Notes: generated by a model not told the origin, from the letters alone. A DNA stretch of 64,000 nucleotides from Candidatus Nitrotoga sp. CP45 (GCA_003402375.1 QFXJ01000051.1:31497-95496), one strand, 5' to 3'; shown: positions 51,339 through 62,088, counted from the stretch's first letter. Made by a program: numbers and translations.

Positions 51339-52874
51339 ATGAAAGAAAAATTAATAATATTTGATACTACCTTGCGCGATGGCGAACAAAGTCCGGGCGC
51401 ATCCATGACTAAGGAAGAAAAGCTCCGCATTGCACGGCAATTGGAAAAGCTCGGCGTTGATGTTATCGAGGCAGGGTTTGCGGCTGCCAGTCCGGGTGAC
51501 GCAAATGCAGTCCGCAGTGTTGCGCAAATCATCGAGAGTTCTACGGTTTGTTCGTTGGCACGCGCCACTGAAAATGATGTCCGTGCTGCGGGCGAAGCGA
51601 TCAAGCCAGCCAAGTCTGGCCGCATTCACATTTTTATCGCTACTTCACCCATCCACATGAAAATGAAGTTGCGTATGCAGCCCGACCAAGTGGTGGAAGC
51701 GGCGGTGAAGGCGGTGAAGCTCGCATCGGAATATACCGACGATATCGAATTTTCTGCTGAGGATGCGGTGCGTTCGGAAATGGATTTTCTCATCCGCATT
51801 TTTGATGCAGTGATTCAAGCTGGAGCGAAGACCTTGAACGTGCCGGATACGGTCGGATACAGCATCCCCGTTTTGTGGGGCGAACGCATCAAACAGCTGG
51901 TCGAACGCGTGCCGAATTCTGGGAAAGTAGTGTGGTCCACCCATTGCCACAATGATCTCGGTATGGCGGTAGCCAATTCTCTTGCTGCCGTAATGAATGG
52001 CGCGCGTCAGGTGGAATGCACCATCAACGGCTTAGGTGAGCGTGCCGGGAACGCCAGTCTGGAAGAAATTGTGATGGCGGTTAAGACGCGCCGTGATGTG
52101 TTCAGTTGTGACTCGCGCATAGATACCACGCAGATCGTGCCGACTTCTAAACTTGTGTCCAGCATCACCGGTTATCCAGTGCAGCCTAACAAGGCGATTG
52201 TAGGCGCGAATGCTTTTGCGCATGAATCCGGCATTCATCAGGACGGTGTGCTCAAGCACCGCGAGACTTATGAAATTATGCGTGCCGAAGATGTTGGCTG
52301 GAGCATGAACAAATTAACCTTGGGCAAACTTTCCGGTCGCAACGCGTTCCGCACACGGTTGCAGGAACTTGGCATCGTGCTCGAAAACGAGGAGGTGGTA
52401 AACGATGCCTTTGCCCGTTTTAAAGAATTGGCTGACCGTAAGCGTGAAATTTTTGATGAGGACTTGCAAGCCTTAATCAGTGAAAGCGTGGTAGCGCAAG
52501 TTAACGAGCATTATCGTTTGGTATCTTTGCGCGCGCATTCGGAAACTGGCCTTCTGCCTGTGGCGCAGGTGCGATTGAATGTAGGTGGAAAGGAATTTGT
52601 CACCGAGGTTCAGGGAGGTGGGCCGGTCGATGCGACGTTCAAAGCCATTGAACAGATCGTGCAAAGTGGCACCGAATTGCAACTTTATTCAGTAAACAAT
52701 ATTACTAGCGGTACAGATGCACAGGGCGAAGTGACCGTGCGGCTATCCAAGGGTGGCCGTATAGTCAATGGACAAGGTGCAGACACTGATATCGTGGTGG
52801 CTTCCGCCAAGGCCTATTTGCATGCGCTGAATAAATTGGACAATGAAGCGGAGCGCACGCATCCGCAGGTGTGA
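51339..52874 (+). CDS. leuA: 2-isopropylmalate synthase
   Basis: A 511-residue enzyme committing 2-ketoisovalerate to leucine. The start at ATG 51339 is preferred because GGAG lies six bases before it (51327 is in frame without a site). The HMGL-like TIM barrel has [12 protein letters not shown] near the N-terminus, [19 protein letters not shown] (metal-binding histidines) and [13 protein letters not shown]; the C-terminal about 120 residues form the LeuA allosteric domain that senses leucine. A strong terminator follows. Confidence 0.96.
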   Translation: MKEKLIIFDTTLRDGEQSPGASMTKEEKLRIARQLEKLGVDVIEAGFAAASPGDANAVRSVAQIIESSTVCSLARATENDVRAAGEAIKPAKSGRIHIFIATSPIHMKMKLRMQPDQVVEAAVKAVKLASEYTDDIEFSAEDAVRSEMDFLIRIFDAVIQAGAKTLNVPDTVGYSIPVLWGERIKQLVERVPNSGKVVWSTHCHNDLGMAVANSLAAVMNGARQVECTINGLGERAGNASLEEIVMAVKTRRDVFSCDSRIDTTQIVPTSKLVSSITGYPVQPNKAIVGANAFAHESGIHQDGVLKHRETYEIMRAEDVGWSMNKLTLGKLSGRNAFRTRLQELGIVLENEEVVNDAFARFKELADRKREIFDEDLQALISESVVAQVNEHYRLVSLRAHSETGLLPVAQVRLNVGGKEFVTEVQGGGPVDATFKAIEQIVQSGTELQLYSVNNITSGTDAQGEVTVRLSKGGRIVNGQGADTDIVVASAKAYLHALNKLDNEAERTHPQV

Positions 52875-52899
52875 TTTACTGATTGAGTTCAAGCATGAG

Positions 52900-52927
52900 C
52901 GGCACGCCAGGAGGCGTGCCGTTTTTT
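52900..52927 (+). terminator. Intrinsic terminator of leuA
   Basis: CGGCACGCC and GGCGTGCCG form a 9-bp stem with an AGGA loop, followed by six T. Confidence 0.92.
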
Positions 52928-53129
52928 CTGCCCTTACACATAACGGCTTAATGCTAAATCCTCATGGATATGGTGTAATTCCATTTATCTTTCAAAGCGG
53001 CAATAATTATGTGTTGCATTCTATTCTCTGTTGCTATTAGTAGATGCAGTACACAATTCAATATTTCATTATTGATTGATAAATGGAATAAGACCTATTG
53101 ATTCGGCTAGATAATGTTTAAAGTCGGTT

Positions 53130-53180
53130 CGCCTTGAGCCTGTTGAAAGGTGAATGGGCTTCGATAAGCTCAGCCCGAAT
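53130..53180. repeat. REP-like pair in the gap before the acyltransferase
   Basis: CCTTGAGCCTGTTGAAAGG and GGGCTTCGATAAGCTCAGCCC are two opposite-facing copies of the same TTCGAC...GCTCAG module found inside hsdM and hsdR. They are the only notable feature of the 450-bp gap 52928-53377. Confidence 0.7.
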
Positions 53181-53377
53181 GGGGTCAATACTTCACCATG
53201 CCGGATCAAGGGTTTCTTTTAATCCAATGGTCGAGTGCGAGTATTTTTAACTCACACGAAGGCGTGAAACCGCGCAACAGATAAAGAATGTTGAAGGGCT
53301 TTCGGCTGAAGCGGCAGACGCAGTATTTCATCTACGCTAGAGGTGAATTTTTAAGCGAACTGAGGTTTTTTACAGCC

Positions 53378-54514
53378 TCAACGCCGCATGCGGATAAATG
53401 GCCGTTCAATAAACGCATAGGATACTGAAGCTATGGCAACCGTCCCCACCGTAGTAGCCAGTAGTAGCAAGGGTAACCTGTTATCCTGAAGCGCGCTAAA
53501 TAATCCGGTTTCCGAAAGCAACCTGAGCAGGGGAGCATGCCATAAATAAATGCTATAGCTCACAATGCCGGCAAAAACGATAGCTGAATTCCCAAATAAC
53601 CAGCCTATCAACCGATTGCCATTCATACCCGCGATTGCCACCAACATTACCGCGAAGCTGTATACCGTTGTCCAAGTATAAAAAATTAGGCTGTGGTTCC
53701 AATAGTCCATCCATTTATACTGCATCCAACACAGACACAGGAGCAAGATGGCCAAGCCCGCCATTGCTGTCAAGTTATGGTGTCTCGACAACCATGTAGA
53801 TATGCTATTTTTATTGACATGTAACATTGCCCCGAGCATTCCCATGCCAAATGAATCCATAGAACCAGGCAATTGAGATGACATCAAAAAATTACCTGGG
53901 CCGGTGTATATGATTGTTCCCGCGCGCCACAACCACATACTGGTCAACATAAGAACTAGCAATAATAACCAGCGTCTTGGATTGATCAGTCCTGCCAGAA
54001 ATGGCAGCGCTAGATAAAACATGAATTCAATGGGTAATGTCCACCACACGGTATTGATTGGATCGATGCCTATAGGAGGCGGCACAAACAACATGAACAA
54101 GTGTCGCAAAAACGATTCTACATTGGCAATCGGACTGGCTTGGCCTAGTAAATAAGCCCCCCCAAGCAAGATAGCTAACTGGACGTAATAAGCCGGAAAT
54201 ACCCTGGCGACCCGTCGGAACAAATAACGTTCCAGATTAGGCTTCTCGCGTGTTCCTGCCTGCCATTGGGCGAACGGCAGACTAAGTAAAAATCCGGAAA
54301 GCACAAAAAAAATTTGTACTCCCGACCAACCTAATGAGAAGAAAGGCGTTAAGTTAATATTCCATTTGCCAATGGGAAAAGCAACAAGACTATGTTGTGA
54401 TGCCTCATAAACGTGGAAGATCAGCACCCATAAAGCCGCCCATCCACGAAGCCCGGTCAATACACGCAAATGCGATTTGTCTTCTGTGAATAGATGCTTT
54501 TCCGGCGAAGTCAT
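53378..54514 (-). CDS. Membrane acyltransferase (acyltransferase 3 / OafA-like)
   Basis: A 378-residue integral membrane protein with about ten hydrophobic segments. The N-terminus HLRVLTGLRGWAALWVLIFHVYEAS carries the conserved Arg and His of the family, and SGFLLSLPFAQW and FLRRVARVFPAYYVQL follow. Such enzymes transfer acetyl or other acyl groups to surface polysaccharides or lipids; the substrate is not evident. No polysaccharide genes adjoin it, so it is isolated. Confidence 0.88.
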   Translation of the reverse strand: MTSPEKHLFTEDKSHLRVLTGLRGWAALWVLIFHVYEASQHSLVAFPIGKWNINLTPFFSLGWSGVQIFFVLSGFLLSLPFAQWQAGTREKPNLERYLFRRVARVFPAYYVQLAILLGGAYLLGQASPIANVESFLRHLFMLFVPPPIGIDPINTVWWTLPIEFMFYLALPFLAGLINPRRWLLLLVLMLTSMWLWRAGTIIYTGPGNFLMSSQLPGSMDSFGMGMLGAMLHVNKNSISTWLSRHHNLTAMAGLAILLLCLCWMQYKWMDYWNHSLIFYTWTTVYSFAVMLVAIAGMNGNRLIGWLFGNSAIVFAGIVSYSIYLWHAPLLRLLSETGLFSALQDNRLPLLLLATTVGTVAIASVSYAFIERPFIRMRR

Positions 54515-54673
54515 AATTGGGATTTTTAGTTTTTTTCAACGGGAGGGTTGCATGTTACTTTGTTACGGTCAAAGAAAACTACGTCAGATCATAAAAGAAC
54601 GGGGTTCAAATTTGTAGCAAAATACTGGGAGCGGAGGGTGAAGGCGGAAGGGTTGCCAAGAAGTATTTACAGT

Positions 54674-55441
54674 CTAAACAATTTCTCGCCAAGAAAATCC
54701 TTCGTCTTGCGTGGCTACCGCAACCCATGCTGGGTTGCAATTGAGTGTTGTACTTAACGCGTGTACCGCCAGTTCAGGCGTATTATTTTTACGGCTTAGA
54801 TGTGCAGCTACGATGTGCTGCAAACGGCTATAGTCTAACCGTGCCAGCAGCGCTGCCGCGTCTGCATTATTCAGATGGCCGAATCGGCCACCTACACGTC
54901 GCTTAAGGCTTAACGGATAATCACTGTTGGCCAATAGTGCAGCATCATGGTTACATTCCAGGACCAACGCATCACAGCCACTTAGCGTCGATTCAATATG
55001 AGGGGTAGAGCAGCCAATATCGGTCAAGACTCCCAGCCGTTTTGCACCATCGCTGAACATGTATTGTACTGGCTCAGCAGCATCATGCGGCACGAGAAAA
55101 GGGTGCACCAACAGTCCATCGATGGCAAAGGGAAGGTGCGGGTCAATTTTTGTCAGCTGGGGCAAATTACCCAGCAATTTGAATTGTGCCCGAAATGTGC
55201 CGTGAGTCAGCCATATCGGGATTGAATGCTTACTTGCCAACCGTGCCACCCCGGCAATGTGGTCGCCATGTTCATGCGTTACCACGATGCCATTAAGAGA
55301 GTCAGGAGCCAAGCCAAGGCGTGCCAAGCGCGCACAAGTATCAGTTAGGGGAAAGCCGCAGTCCATTAATACGCAGGTACTACCCGCTTGCACTACCAGT
55401 GCGTTACCTTCGCTGCCGCTACCAAGTGAAGCAAAGCGCAT
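54674..55441 (-). CDS. MBL-fold metallohydrolase (YycJ/WalJ-like)
   Basis: A 255-residue enzyme with the metal-binding THEHGDH at residues 54-60, LECNHD, and a conserved opening MRFASLGSGSEGNALVV. Family knowledge: close relatives are exonuclease-like or involved in wall regulation. Third gene of a leftward dapA-bamC-MBL series, with 16 bp to bamC, a frequent betaproteobacterial grouping. Confidence 0.9.
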   Translation of the reverse strand: MRFASLGSGSEGNALVVQAGSTCVLMDCGFPLTDTCARLARLGLAPDSLNGIVVTHEHGDHIAGVARLASKHSIPIWLTHGTFRAQFKLLGNLPQLTKIDPHLPFAIDGLLVHPFLVPHDAAEPVQYMFSDGAKRLGVLTDIGCSTPHIESTLSGCDALVLECNHDAALLANSDYPLSLKRRVGGRFGHLNNADAAALLARLDYSRLQHIVAAHLSRKNNTPELAVHALSTTLNCNPAWVAVATQDEGFSWREIV

Positions 55442-55457
55442 AAATTAAGGACGAACG

Positions 55458-56591
55458 CTATTTTGTCAACTGTTTGTACAATAGTTCTGTGATACGCTGC
55501 GTGGCTTCGTCCTTGCCAGCATCTCCATTGAACGCACTGACTTCAGTGACAGCCTTATTTTCACGCACGGTCACCCGATAGCGAGTTCCATCAACTGAAT
55601 TTTTAGTGGACTTTTGGTCTCTGTCATTACGCCAGAACATCAAATTATTGGCCCAGCCTTTTTTCTTCGCCGTATCCTTGCCTGCGCTCACAAAATATAT
55701 GCCGCTTGCCCTGTCCTTGTCCTGCACCTCGATGTCCGCCTGATCTAGCGCCAGTCCAATCTGGCGCCAACTTTTGTCAAATGGCTCGTTCAATATTATG
55801 GTTTTATGGCCGTTAATTTCTTGTAGTTTTGGCATGGTGGCCGCTGTCAATGACGAGCCGGCGACACTCTCTTGTGATTTAGGTGTTTGCTCGCCGCCCA
55901 ATTTGGCCATCAACAACTGCAACATGCTGGCTTCCAGCCCAGGATCATTCGGGCGCGGCCTCCATTTATAGCCGTTCTTATCCACGTCCAGCACTTCTTC
56001 CATGCCGCGATGGCTAATATAAATTTCCGCACTGCTGCCATCTTTGCTACGCTCCAAGCGAGTGCGATACATATCCTGTTCGCCAGATGAACTAAGCTGA
56101 TTGAATACTTTGCTAAGTATTTTACTTAAACCACTTTTTTGGACTTTGGCTTGTCTCTCGGTCCAGTCTGTTTCGATGATACCAGCCGCAGGATTATCTA
56201 ATTTGATGATAAAACCTTGTTCCTGCCAGAATTCTTTAACTAGCGGCCATACGTTTTCTACCTTGCCTCCTACGACTAGCCAACGTTGGGTGCCGCTACG
56301 TTCTATATGCGCATTTTTCACTTCCGGCAGTACAGTGGCGCCAATACCCGCTTGTGTTGCTTGACCGCCCTTAACAAAATCTGAGAAGTTTGCCGCGACC
56401 TCGCCGTCACTACCCGGGATGATATGTTGATTTTTAGTGACCGGGGTGGTTAGGTCAGGTGGGACTTCTAGGGTCGGCATTTTGTTTGCGGCAGATTTAT
56501 AATCAACGCGCTTATTTTCAATGCCAACGGCACTGCATCCAGCCAAAATCAATAATGAAATAAATAATGCCGTTAAATGTAGTGTTCTCAT
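55458..56591 (-). CDS. bamC: Outer membrane assembly lipoprotein BamC
   Basis: A 377-residue lipoprotein from ATG 56591 (AGGGATG upstream; the frame to 56708 includes no signal sequence before this point). The lipobox LILAGCSAVG puts the lipid-anchored Cys near residue 19. The extended unstructured N-terminal stretch (VDYKSAANKMPTLEVPPDLT) that binds BamD is present, followed by two helix-grip domains. It is part of the BAM complex that inserts outer membrane proteins. dapA lies upstream, as in many proteobacteria. Confidence 0.92.
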   Translation of the reverse strand: MRTLHLTALFISLLILAGCSAVGIENKRVDYKSAANKMPTLEVPPDLTTPVTKNQHIIPGSDGEVAANFSDFVKGGQATQAGIGATVLPEVKNAHIERSGTQRWLVVGGKVENVWPLVKEFWQEQGFIIKLDNPAAGIIETDWTERQAKVQKSGLSKILSKVFNQLSSSGEQDMYRTRLERSKDGSSAEIYISHRGMEEVLDVDKNGYKWRPRPNDPGLEASMLQLLMAKLGGEQTPKSQESVAGSSLTAATMPKLQEINGHKTIILNEPFDKSWRQIGLALDQADIEVQDKDRASGIYFVSAGKDTAKKKGWANNLMFWRNDRDQKSTKNSVDGTRYRVTVRENKAVTEVSAFNGDAGKDEATQRITELLYKQLTK

Positions 56592-56747
56592 GCCATCCCT
56601 GAAATTGATTATTACCGTAAGTTCAATTGGTTGAGCATTGTATAATTTAAAAATGCCCTGACATTTAGGATGCGCAGTAATAGGCGAAAGTTCCGTCACT
56701 TCTCTCATTATGGCGAGGAACTGTACTGGTACTTGGTCTGAAGTAAG

Positions 56748-57626
56748 CTAATTGATCGCTCCTGCCTGGCGCATCGCATTCTCTACTATATTTTGGGAGG
56801 CTGCGGACAGTGGCGTAAGCGGTAGGCGCAGCACATTCTTCATTTTTCCCATAGACGACACAGCCCATTTTACCGGTATGGGGTTGGCTTCAATAAATAA
56901 GTAACGGTGTAATCCAAGCAAGCGGAAATTGATCTCGCGCGCCTTGGCCACTTCACCGTTCAAGGCGGCTAAACACATCTCATGCATTAACTTGGGCGCC
57001 ACGTTGGCGGTAACGGAAATCGTGCCATGTGCGCCCAACAGTATCAGTGCCAACGCGCTTGCATCATCACCACTGTATATCGCGAAATCTTTTGGCGCCC
57101 GCTGCAACAGATCACTCCCGCGCTCGATATCACCGCTCGCATCTTTGATGCCAACGATATTGGGAATCTGTGCCAAACGCAGCACAGTATCGTTATTCAT
57201 GTCCGCACAGGTGCGTCCAGGCACGTTATATAGGATATGTGGCATATCCACAGCCTCGGCAATGGCTTTGAAGTGCAAGTACAAACCTTCTTGTGTCGGC
57301 TTGTTATAGTATGGCACTACTGTCAGTGAAGCGTCTGCGCCTGCCTTTTTTGAAAAAGCCGCCAATTCGATAGCTTCTTTGGTTGAATTCGCGCCTGTTC
57401 CGGCAATCACTGGAATGCGCCCGGCCACATGCTCCACTGCCACCTGAATTAACAATTCATGCTCGGTTAAATCCACTGTAGGCGATTCACCCGTGGTGCC
57501 AACCACTACAATGCTATCCGTGCCTTGCATAATATGAAAATCAATCAATGCGCGGAAAGCAGCCAAATCCAGGCTGCCGTCCTCGTCCATTGGGGTCACG
57601 ATTGCAACAATACTGCCCTTAATCAT
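56748..57626 (-). CDS. dapA: 4-hydroxy-tetrahydrodipicolinate synthase
   Basis: A 292-residue DapA, which condenses aspartate semialdehyde with pyruvate in lysine and diaminopimelate synthesis. The ATG at 57626 gives [17 protein letters not shown]; the longer frame starts with TTG. Motifs [16 protein letters not shown] and GIKDASGD (Schiff-base Lys) are intact. About 155 bp separate it from bamC. Confidence 0.95.
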   Translation of the reverse strand: MIKGSIVAIVTPMDEDGSLDLAAFRALIDFHIMQGTDSIVVVGTTGESPTVDLTEHELLIQVAVEHVAGRIPVIAGTGANSTKEAIELAAFSKKAGADASLTVVPYYNKPTQEGLYLHFKAIAEAVDMPHILYNVPGRTCADMNNDTVLRLAQIPNIVGIKDASGDIERGSDLLQRAPKDFAIYSGDDASALALILLGAHGTISVTANVAPKLMHEMCLAALNGEVAKAREINFRLLGLHRYLFIEANPIPVKWAVSSMGKMKNVLRLPLTPLSAASQNIVENAMRQAGAIN

Positions 57627-57798
57627 GGTGTCCAACAATACAGAAATTGGATCGATTATCTGGCGAACTGTCTATTTTTGAATTTTGTATACGCATAGGA
57701 ATTATTTTTTATAGAAAAATATTTTATCTAGGTAGAAAAAACAGATAGTTATCATTTGTTATGATAAAACTCCGGTAAACACCTAGATCATTTAGGTT

Positions 57799-58248
57799 TT
57801 AGCGGACACCGAACAATTCAACATCAAAAATTAATGTGGCATTTGGCGGGATGGCGCTTCCTGCGCCTCTTGCGCCATAACCCAAGTCAGCTGGAATAAT
57901 CAGTGTGCGTTGGCCACCGACTTTCATACCAGCAACGCCTTGATCCCAGCCTTTAATTACGCGTCCCCCACCTAATGGAAAGGAAAAATGTGCGCCACGA
58001 TCAAGAGAACTATCAAACTTCGCCCCTTTATTGCTTGGCGCGGTCGCACTATAAAGCCAGCCTGTGTAATGTACGTCAACCGTTTTACCTGCTACGGCTT
58101 CTTTGCCATCGCCAACTTTGAGATCTTTTATAATAAGTTTTGTAACGGCAGTTGCCGCATTATCAGTGGCAGAAAATGCGCTTTGGGTTAGCGACATCAT
58201 AGGCAGAAAAAATATGCCAGAGAAGAATAATGCTTTAATTTTATGCAT
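57799..58248 (-). CDS. FKBP-type peptidyl-prolyl cis-trans isomerase, exported
   Basis: A 149-residue protein beginning at ATG 58248 after GAGG. It has a signal peptide (ALFFSGIFFLPMMSLTQSAFSA) and one FKBP domain: VDVHYTGWLY, FDSSLDRG, FPLGGGRVIKGWDQGVAGMKVGGQR, YGARGAGSAIPPNATLIFDVEL. These match functional FKBP residues. It likely helps periplasmic protein folding. Confidence 0.93.
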   Translation of the reverse strand: MHKIKALFFSGIFFLPMMSLTQSAFSATDNAATAVTKLIIKDLKVGDGKEAVAGKTVDVHYTGWLYSATAPSNKGAKFDSSLDRGAHFSFPLGGGRVIKGWDQGVAGMKVGGQRTLIIPADLGYGARGAGSAIPPNATLIFDVELFGVR

Positions 58249-58609
58249 AATCAAACCTCAGAAAAAATTTAAGTTTGCAATAATATCATTATTAAGTTGT
58301 ATCTAGCAGCCCTGGCGTCTTCATCAATATGATATGAGTCTAAAAGATAGGCTGTAAAAACGGGTTCCAACGTTTCTGTTACAAACCGAAAATGAATGAC
58401 TCAGAGTATTTGGTTTATGTCAGCGCCATGAATTTTAAGACAGACGAGCAAGGGTACGATGCGGTATGTTCAGTGCTGCCAGCCGTATGCGATGTGTAAA
58501 TTTTGAATATGATAAATTATTCCAATACGCATGGCCACACCCCAAAAAATATCCCACACAATATACGTGTTAAAATTAATTCCAATTTAATCAACATAGT
58601 TAAAGCTAT
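58249..58609. other. Intergenic, no credible gene
   Basis: About 360 bp. A 36-codon frame (from about 58391) reading MNDSEYLVYVSAMNFKTDEQ has no ribosome site and no relatives that I recognise. The gap must hold the promoters of the divergent FKBP and xthA genes. Confidence 0.45.
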
Positions 58610-59374
58610 ATGAAAATTGCAACTTGGAATGTGAACTCGCTTAAGGTGCGTCTACCACATACATTGGACTGGCTGGCGGTTAATCAGCCGGATGCGCTGT
58701 GTTTACAGGAAACTAAGCAAGAGGACAGTAAATTTCCCCTGGCAGAGTTACAACAGGCTGGCTATCAAGCTGTGTTCAGCGGGCAGAAGACCTATAACGG
58801 TGTTGCCATTATCAGCAAGGCTGTGCCTGAAGACGTAATGCACGGTATACCGAATTTCCTGGATGAACAAAAACGAGTAATTGCTGCCACGCTCAACGGC
58901 ATACGTGTGGTATGCATTTATGTGCCGAATGGTCAAAGCGTAGACTCAGATAAATATCAATACAAATTGGCATGGCTGACTGCTTTGCTGAAGTGGTTAA
59001 AGGACGAGCTGGTTCGTTATCCTAAACTTGTGTTACTTGGCGATTACAACATTGCGCCTGAAGACCGTGACGTGCACGATCCACAGGCATGGGTAGGCAA
59101 TGTGCTGGTGAGCGAGCCTGAGCGCGCGGCGTTCAGGGCGCTCGAACAACTTGGGCTGCGCGATAGTTTCCGCCTGTTCGAGCAGCCGGAGAAATCATAT
59201 ACCTGGTGGGATTACCGCATGATGGCCTTCCGCCGCAATATGGGATTGCGCATTGACCACATTTTGGTGAGTGAAGCGCTGGTACCGAATTGTACTGCCT
59301 GTTCGATAGACCGCACGCTACGAAAGTTGGAGCGTCCCTCAGATCATACGCCGGTGGTGGCGGATATCGTCTGA
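58610..59374 (+). CDS. xthA: Exodeoxyribonuclease III
   Basis: A 254-residue AP endonuclease/3' exonuclease. Active-site motifs: WNVNSLKVRLPHTLDWL, LQETKQED (metal Glu), LGDYNIAPEDRDVHDP, RIDHILVSEAL and PSDHTPVVADI (catalytic His). It repairs abasic sites and damaged 3' ends. Monocistronic; the next genes face it on the other strand. Confidence 0.96.
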   Translation: MKIATWNVNSLKVRLPHTLDWLAVNQPDALCLQETKQEDSKFPLAELQQAGYQAVFSGQKTYNGVAIISKAVPEDVMHGIPNFLDEQKRVIAATLNGIRVVCIYVPNGQSVDSDKYQYKLAWLTALLKWLKDELVRYPKLVLLGDYNIAPEDRDVHDPQAWVGNVLVSEPERAAFRALEQLGLRDSFRLFEQPEKSYTWWDYRMMAFRRNMGLRIDHILVSEALVPNCTACSIDRTLRKLERPSDHTPVVADIV

Positions 59375-59390
59375 ATTGGGCGGCATCTGG

Positions 59391-59609
59391 TTACCTACCG
59401 GATTGCCATTCTTGATAGAACGAAACATCCTTATCATCCTGTAACCACGGAACGTCATGTGAGCACCAGATGTGCATAGTAGGCTTGGTGCCAGGGTTTT
59501 CATCAAGTGTTGCCACACACACAATGACGTATGGCTGTGCGAAGTGCCCAGCTCCAATCTTCCGAAGCACTGGGGAGATTTCCCAGGGAGTAAGGTACGT
59601 CACTTTCAC
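59391..59609 (-). pseudogene. GFA-like C-terminal fragment
   Basis: A 72-codon frame beginning at GTG, without a ribosome site, ending in VATLDENPGTKPTMHIWCSHDVPWLQDDKDVSFYQEW. That ending resembles the last part of glutathione-dependent formaldehyde-activating (GFA) domain proteins, but the cysteine-rich zinc-binding front part is missing. The frame runs back to the stop codon of the next gene, so nothing upstream can restore it. A remnant is more likely than a working gene. Confidence 0.4.
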
Positions 59610-59654
59610 TGCACGAGCGCCGGGTTTTAGGAAGGTGAAAGCTGCACATTTGTT

Positions 59655-60089
59655 TCAAATTCGCGATTTGGCAAACTTGTACACGGCAGTTACGACACCA
59701 CCGACCGCAATTACACCGCCAGCAATTGCTACAGGAACTGCCCATGCCGGTGCAGTGCCAATACCAACGACTGCCAGAGCAGGGCCAGCCCAACCACCAA
59801 TAGCCGCACCTGCTGCCGCAAATGGAACAGTAGCAGCCATGCCTACGCCACCTGTGGCGAGTCCAACCCCCGACCCTAAAACACCGCCTGCGATCCCACC
59901 AATTGTCGCGCCAGCGGCGCTGATTGCGCCCGTAGCCGAAGTGCCGGCAGCAATTACGCCTACAGCTGTAGCGGCAGTACCTCCTGCGACCGTGACACCA
60001 ATTGCGGCGTTTTCTACCTTGTTTCGAGTTGGAGTTTGTGACGGCGCTCCGCTCTTTGCTCCTAGTGATTTATCGTTTGTCGGCTGCAT
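59655..60089 (-). CDS. Gly/Ala-rich hydrophobic protein, 144 aa, unknown
   Basis: From ATG 60089 with GGAG ten bases upstream. After a soluble N-terminus (MQPTNDKSLGAKSGAPSQTP), almost the whole protein is a repeated glycine/alanine-rich hydrophobic stretch (VIAAGTSATGAISAAG, GGVLGSGVGLATGGVG, AVVGIGTAPAWAVPVAIAGGV), ending with a basic FAKSRI. It resembles membrane-inserting or glycine-zipper proteins; no family is certain. It overlaps the lipoprotein gene by 20 bp. Confidence 0.65.
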   Translation of the reverse strand: MQPTNDKSLGAKSGAPSQTPTRNKVENAAIGVTVAGGTAATAVGVIAAGTSATGAISAAGATIGGIAGGVLGSGVGLATGGVGMAATVPFAAAGAAIGGWAGPALAVVGIGTAPAWAVPVAIAGGVIAVGGVVTAVYKFAKSRI

Positions 60090-60336
60090 ATTGTTGGCTC
60101 TCCAATATGGAAAATTTTTCGTTACACTTCTCTTTTGCTTCACTGACAATGTGATTGTAGGTGGCGTTCATGCCGACACCTGCTGAATAACCAATATCGT
60201 CACCGCATTTATACAATATCTTCGGTGCTCCCAGTAATTTGTATTTTTCGTAGAACTCATCAGAGATGCCGGATGGCTTTCCGTTGCAAGCGGCCAAAAG
60301 GCAGCCAATAGAGCCGAACAATATGACTTTTTTCAT
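60070..60336 (-). CDS. Small putative lipoprotein, 88 aa
   Basis: Starts at ATG 60336 after AAAGGGG. The signal MKKVILFGSIGCLLAACNG has a lipobox LAAC, so it should be lipid-anchored. The mature part has two further cysteines (YKCGDDIG, KEKCNEKF) that could form a disulfide. No family is recognised. Its 3' end overlaps the Gly/Ala-rich gene, so the two make a coupled two-gene unit. Confidence 0.7.
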   Translation of the reverse strand: MKKVILFGSIGCLLAACNGKPSGISDEFYEKYKLLGAPKILYKCGDDIGYSAGVGMNATYNHIVSEAKEKCNEKFSILESQQYAADKR

Positions 60337-60588
60337 TGGTTAACCCCTTTGTAAAGGACTGCGTGATAAATGCCTAACGAATAGCGTTTGTCTACCACCC
60401 TTCCAAAACTTGTTAAACCCGCGACCTTATCGGCGGCGGATAAAATTTGTTGGACGGCACACAAACTGTCCAGCCAAAGTGCCATTCTGTTGCATGGACA
60501 AACAAATCCGACGAGCGTTTGTAGTACTCGCGAGTACGCTCACCGTCACCAAGTAAGATTTTTGTGTGCGTGTTGTAAACCCGCGCAG

Positions 60589-62088
60589 CTATATGGCATA
60601 TCCTGTTTCGCCCGCATTATCCAGCCCAGCCAGCACCATCTCGGCAGCACGCAGCACGGCGCGTGCTTTATTTTGTGTTTCTGTCCATTCGCTAGCCGGT
60701 ACGGAGTCGGCTACTAAGCCCCCCCCGGATTGGACATAAAGAACACCTGCTTTAATCACGGCAGTGCGGATGGCGATGGCAAGATCCATGTCGCCGTTGA
60801 AGCCAAGATAGCCGACTGCGCCCGCATAGATGCCACGCTTGGAAGGCTCTAATTCGTCGATGATTTCCATCGCGCGAACTTTGGGTGCGCCGCTCACCGT
60901 GCCAGCCGGAAAGGTGGCTTTCAAAACCGCAATTGCATCAAGCCCCGGTTTGAGCGTGCCTTCGACATTGGACACAATGTGCATCACGTGCGAATACCGT
61001 TCAATCACCATTTTCTCGGTGAGTTTCACCGTACCTTGCTGGGCAACGCGGCCAACATCATTACGCCCGAGGTCTATGAGCATCAGGTGTTCCGCCAGCT
61101 CCTTTGGATCGGTTAGCAGCTCTTGCGCCAATTGGATATCCTGTTGTGGGGTTTTGCCGCGCGGACGTGTGCCAGCAATGGGGCGTACGGTCACATTGTC
61201 ACCTTCCAGTCGCACCAGAATTTCCGGCGAAGCGCCGACCACATGATGATCGCCCATGTCGTAATAGAACATGTAGGGTGAGGGGTTGATGGAACGCAGC
61301 ACCCGGTAAAGGTTGAGCGGTGACGCAGGGAATGGCTGGCTCATGCGCTGCGAAGGCACAACCTGCATGATGTCGCCATCGAAAATATAGCGCTTGGCCT
61401 TTTCTACAGCCTGTTTGTAAGCTTCCTCACCGAACTCGGATACGGCCTGCTGAGGGGGAAATTGCGGGGCACGTGGTATTTCAACTGGTTGGCGCAGCAA
61501 TTGTGACAATTCTTGCAGACGTTGCCGAGCCAAAGCATATGCATTGGGTAGTTCCGGATTGGCATATACGATGAAGATAAGCTTGCCGGACAGATTGTCC
61601 ACTACCGCCAATTGCTCGGTGAGCATTAGTAGTATTTCCGGTGTGCCGAGTACATCCTGTTTTTGCGTTTTGGCCAGACGTGGCTCGATATAGCGTACGG
61701 TGTCATAGCCGAAATAACCAGCCAATCCACCAGTAAAACGCGGCAGGCCGGGCAGCGGCGCAACCTTGAAATGCGACTGGTAATCCTTGATAAAGTCCAG
61801 CGGATTGTCTGTATTTTGGGTGGTTTCGCCAGTCGCAGTGGTGAGCGTAATATGCTTGCCGCGCACCGTAATGTGTGTATCGGCGGGTAGGCCGATGAAG
61901 GAATAGCGACCGAAGCGTTCACCCCCTTGCACTGATTCCAGCAGGTAGGAATAAGGTTTGTTGGCGAGCTTAAGATATAGCGACAGCGGCGTGTCTAGAT
62001 CAGCAAAGGTCTCTGCCACCAGAGGGATACGGTTATATCCTTGCTCAGCAAGTTGATCGAAAGCTTGTTCAGAAATGGGATTCAACAC
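60589..62088 (-). CDS. trpE: Anthranilate synthase component I
   Basis: A 499-residue TrpE that makes anthranilate from chorismate. The N-terminal [18 protein letters not shown] carries the Trp feedback-site residues; the chorismate-binding half has [45 protein letters not shown] and [18 protein letters not shown]. It needs TrpG for the glutamine reaction, but trpG, trpD and trpC do not follow; the downstream side has only the small accessory pair. gph and rpe lie upstream on the same strand, separated by a repeat-filled gap. Confidence 0.96.
   Translation of the reverse strand: MLNPISEQAFDQLAEQGYNRIPLVAETFADLDTPLSLYLKLANKPYSYLLESVQGGERFGRYSFIGLPADTHITVRGKHITLTTATGETTQNTDNPLDFIKDYQSHFKVAPLPGLPRFTGGLAGYFGYDTVRYIEPRLAKTQKQDVLGTPEILLMLTEQLAVVDNLSGKLIFIVYANPELPNAYALARQRLQELSQLLRQPVEIPRAPQFPPQQAVSEFGEEAYKQAVEKAKRYIFDGDIMQVVPSQRMSQPFPASPLNLYRVLRSINPSPYMFYYDMGDHHVVGASPEILVRLEGDNVTVRPIAGTRPRGKTPQQDIQLAQELLTDPKELAEHLMLIDLGRNDVGRVAQQGTVKLTEKMVIERYSHVMHIVSNVEGTLKPGLDAIAVLKATFPAGTVSGAPKVRAMEIIDELEPSKRGIYAGAVGYLGFNGDMDLAIAIRTAVIKAGVLYVQSGGGLVADSVPASEWTETQNKARAVLRAAEMVLAGLDNAGETGYAI

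Noticed and set aside
59470..60186. 238-codon plus-strand frame rich in Pro/Ala
   Set aside because: It is the complement of the Gly/Ala-rich gene and has no start site or family resemblance.
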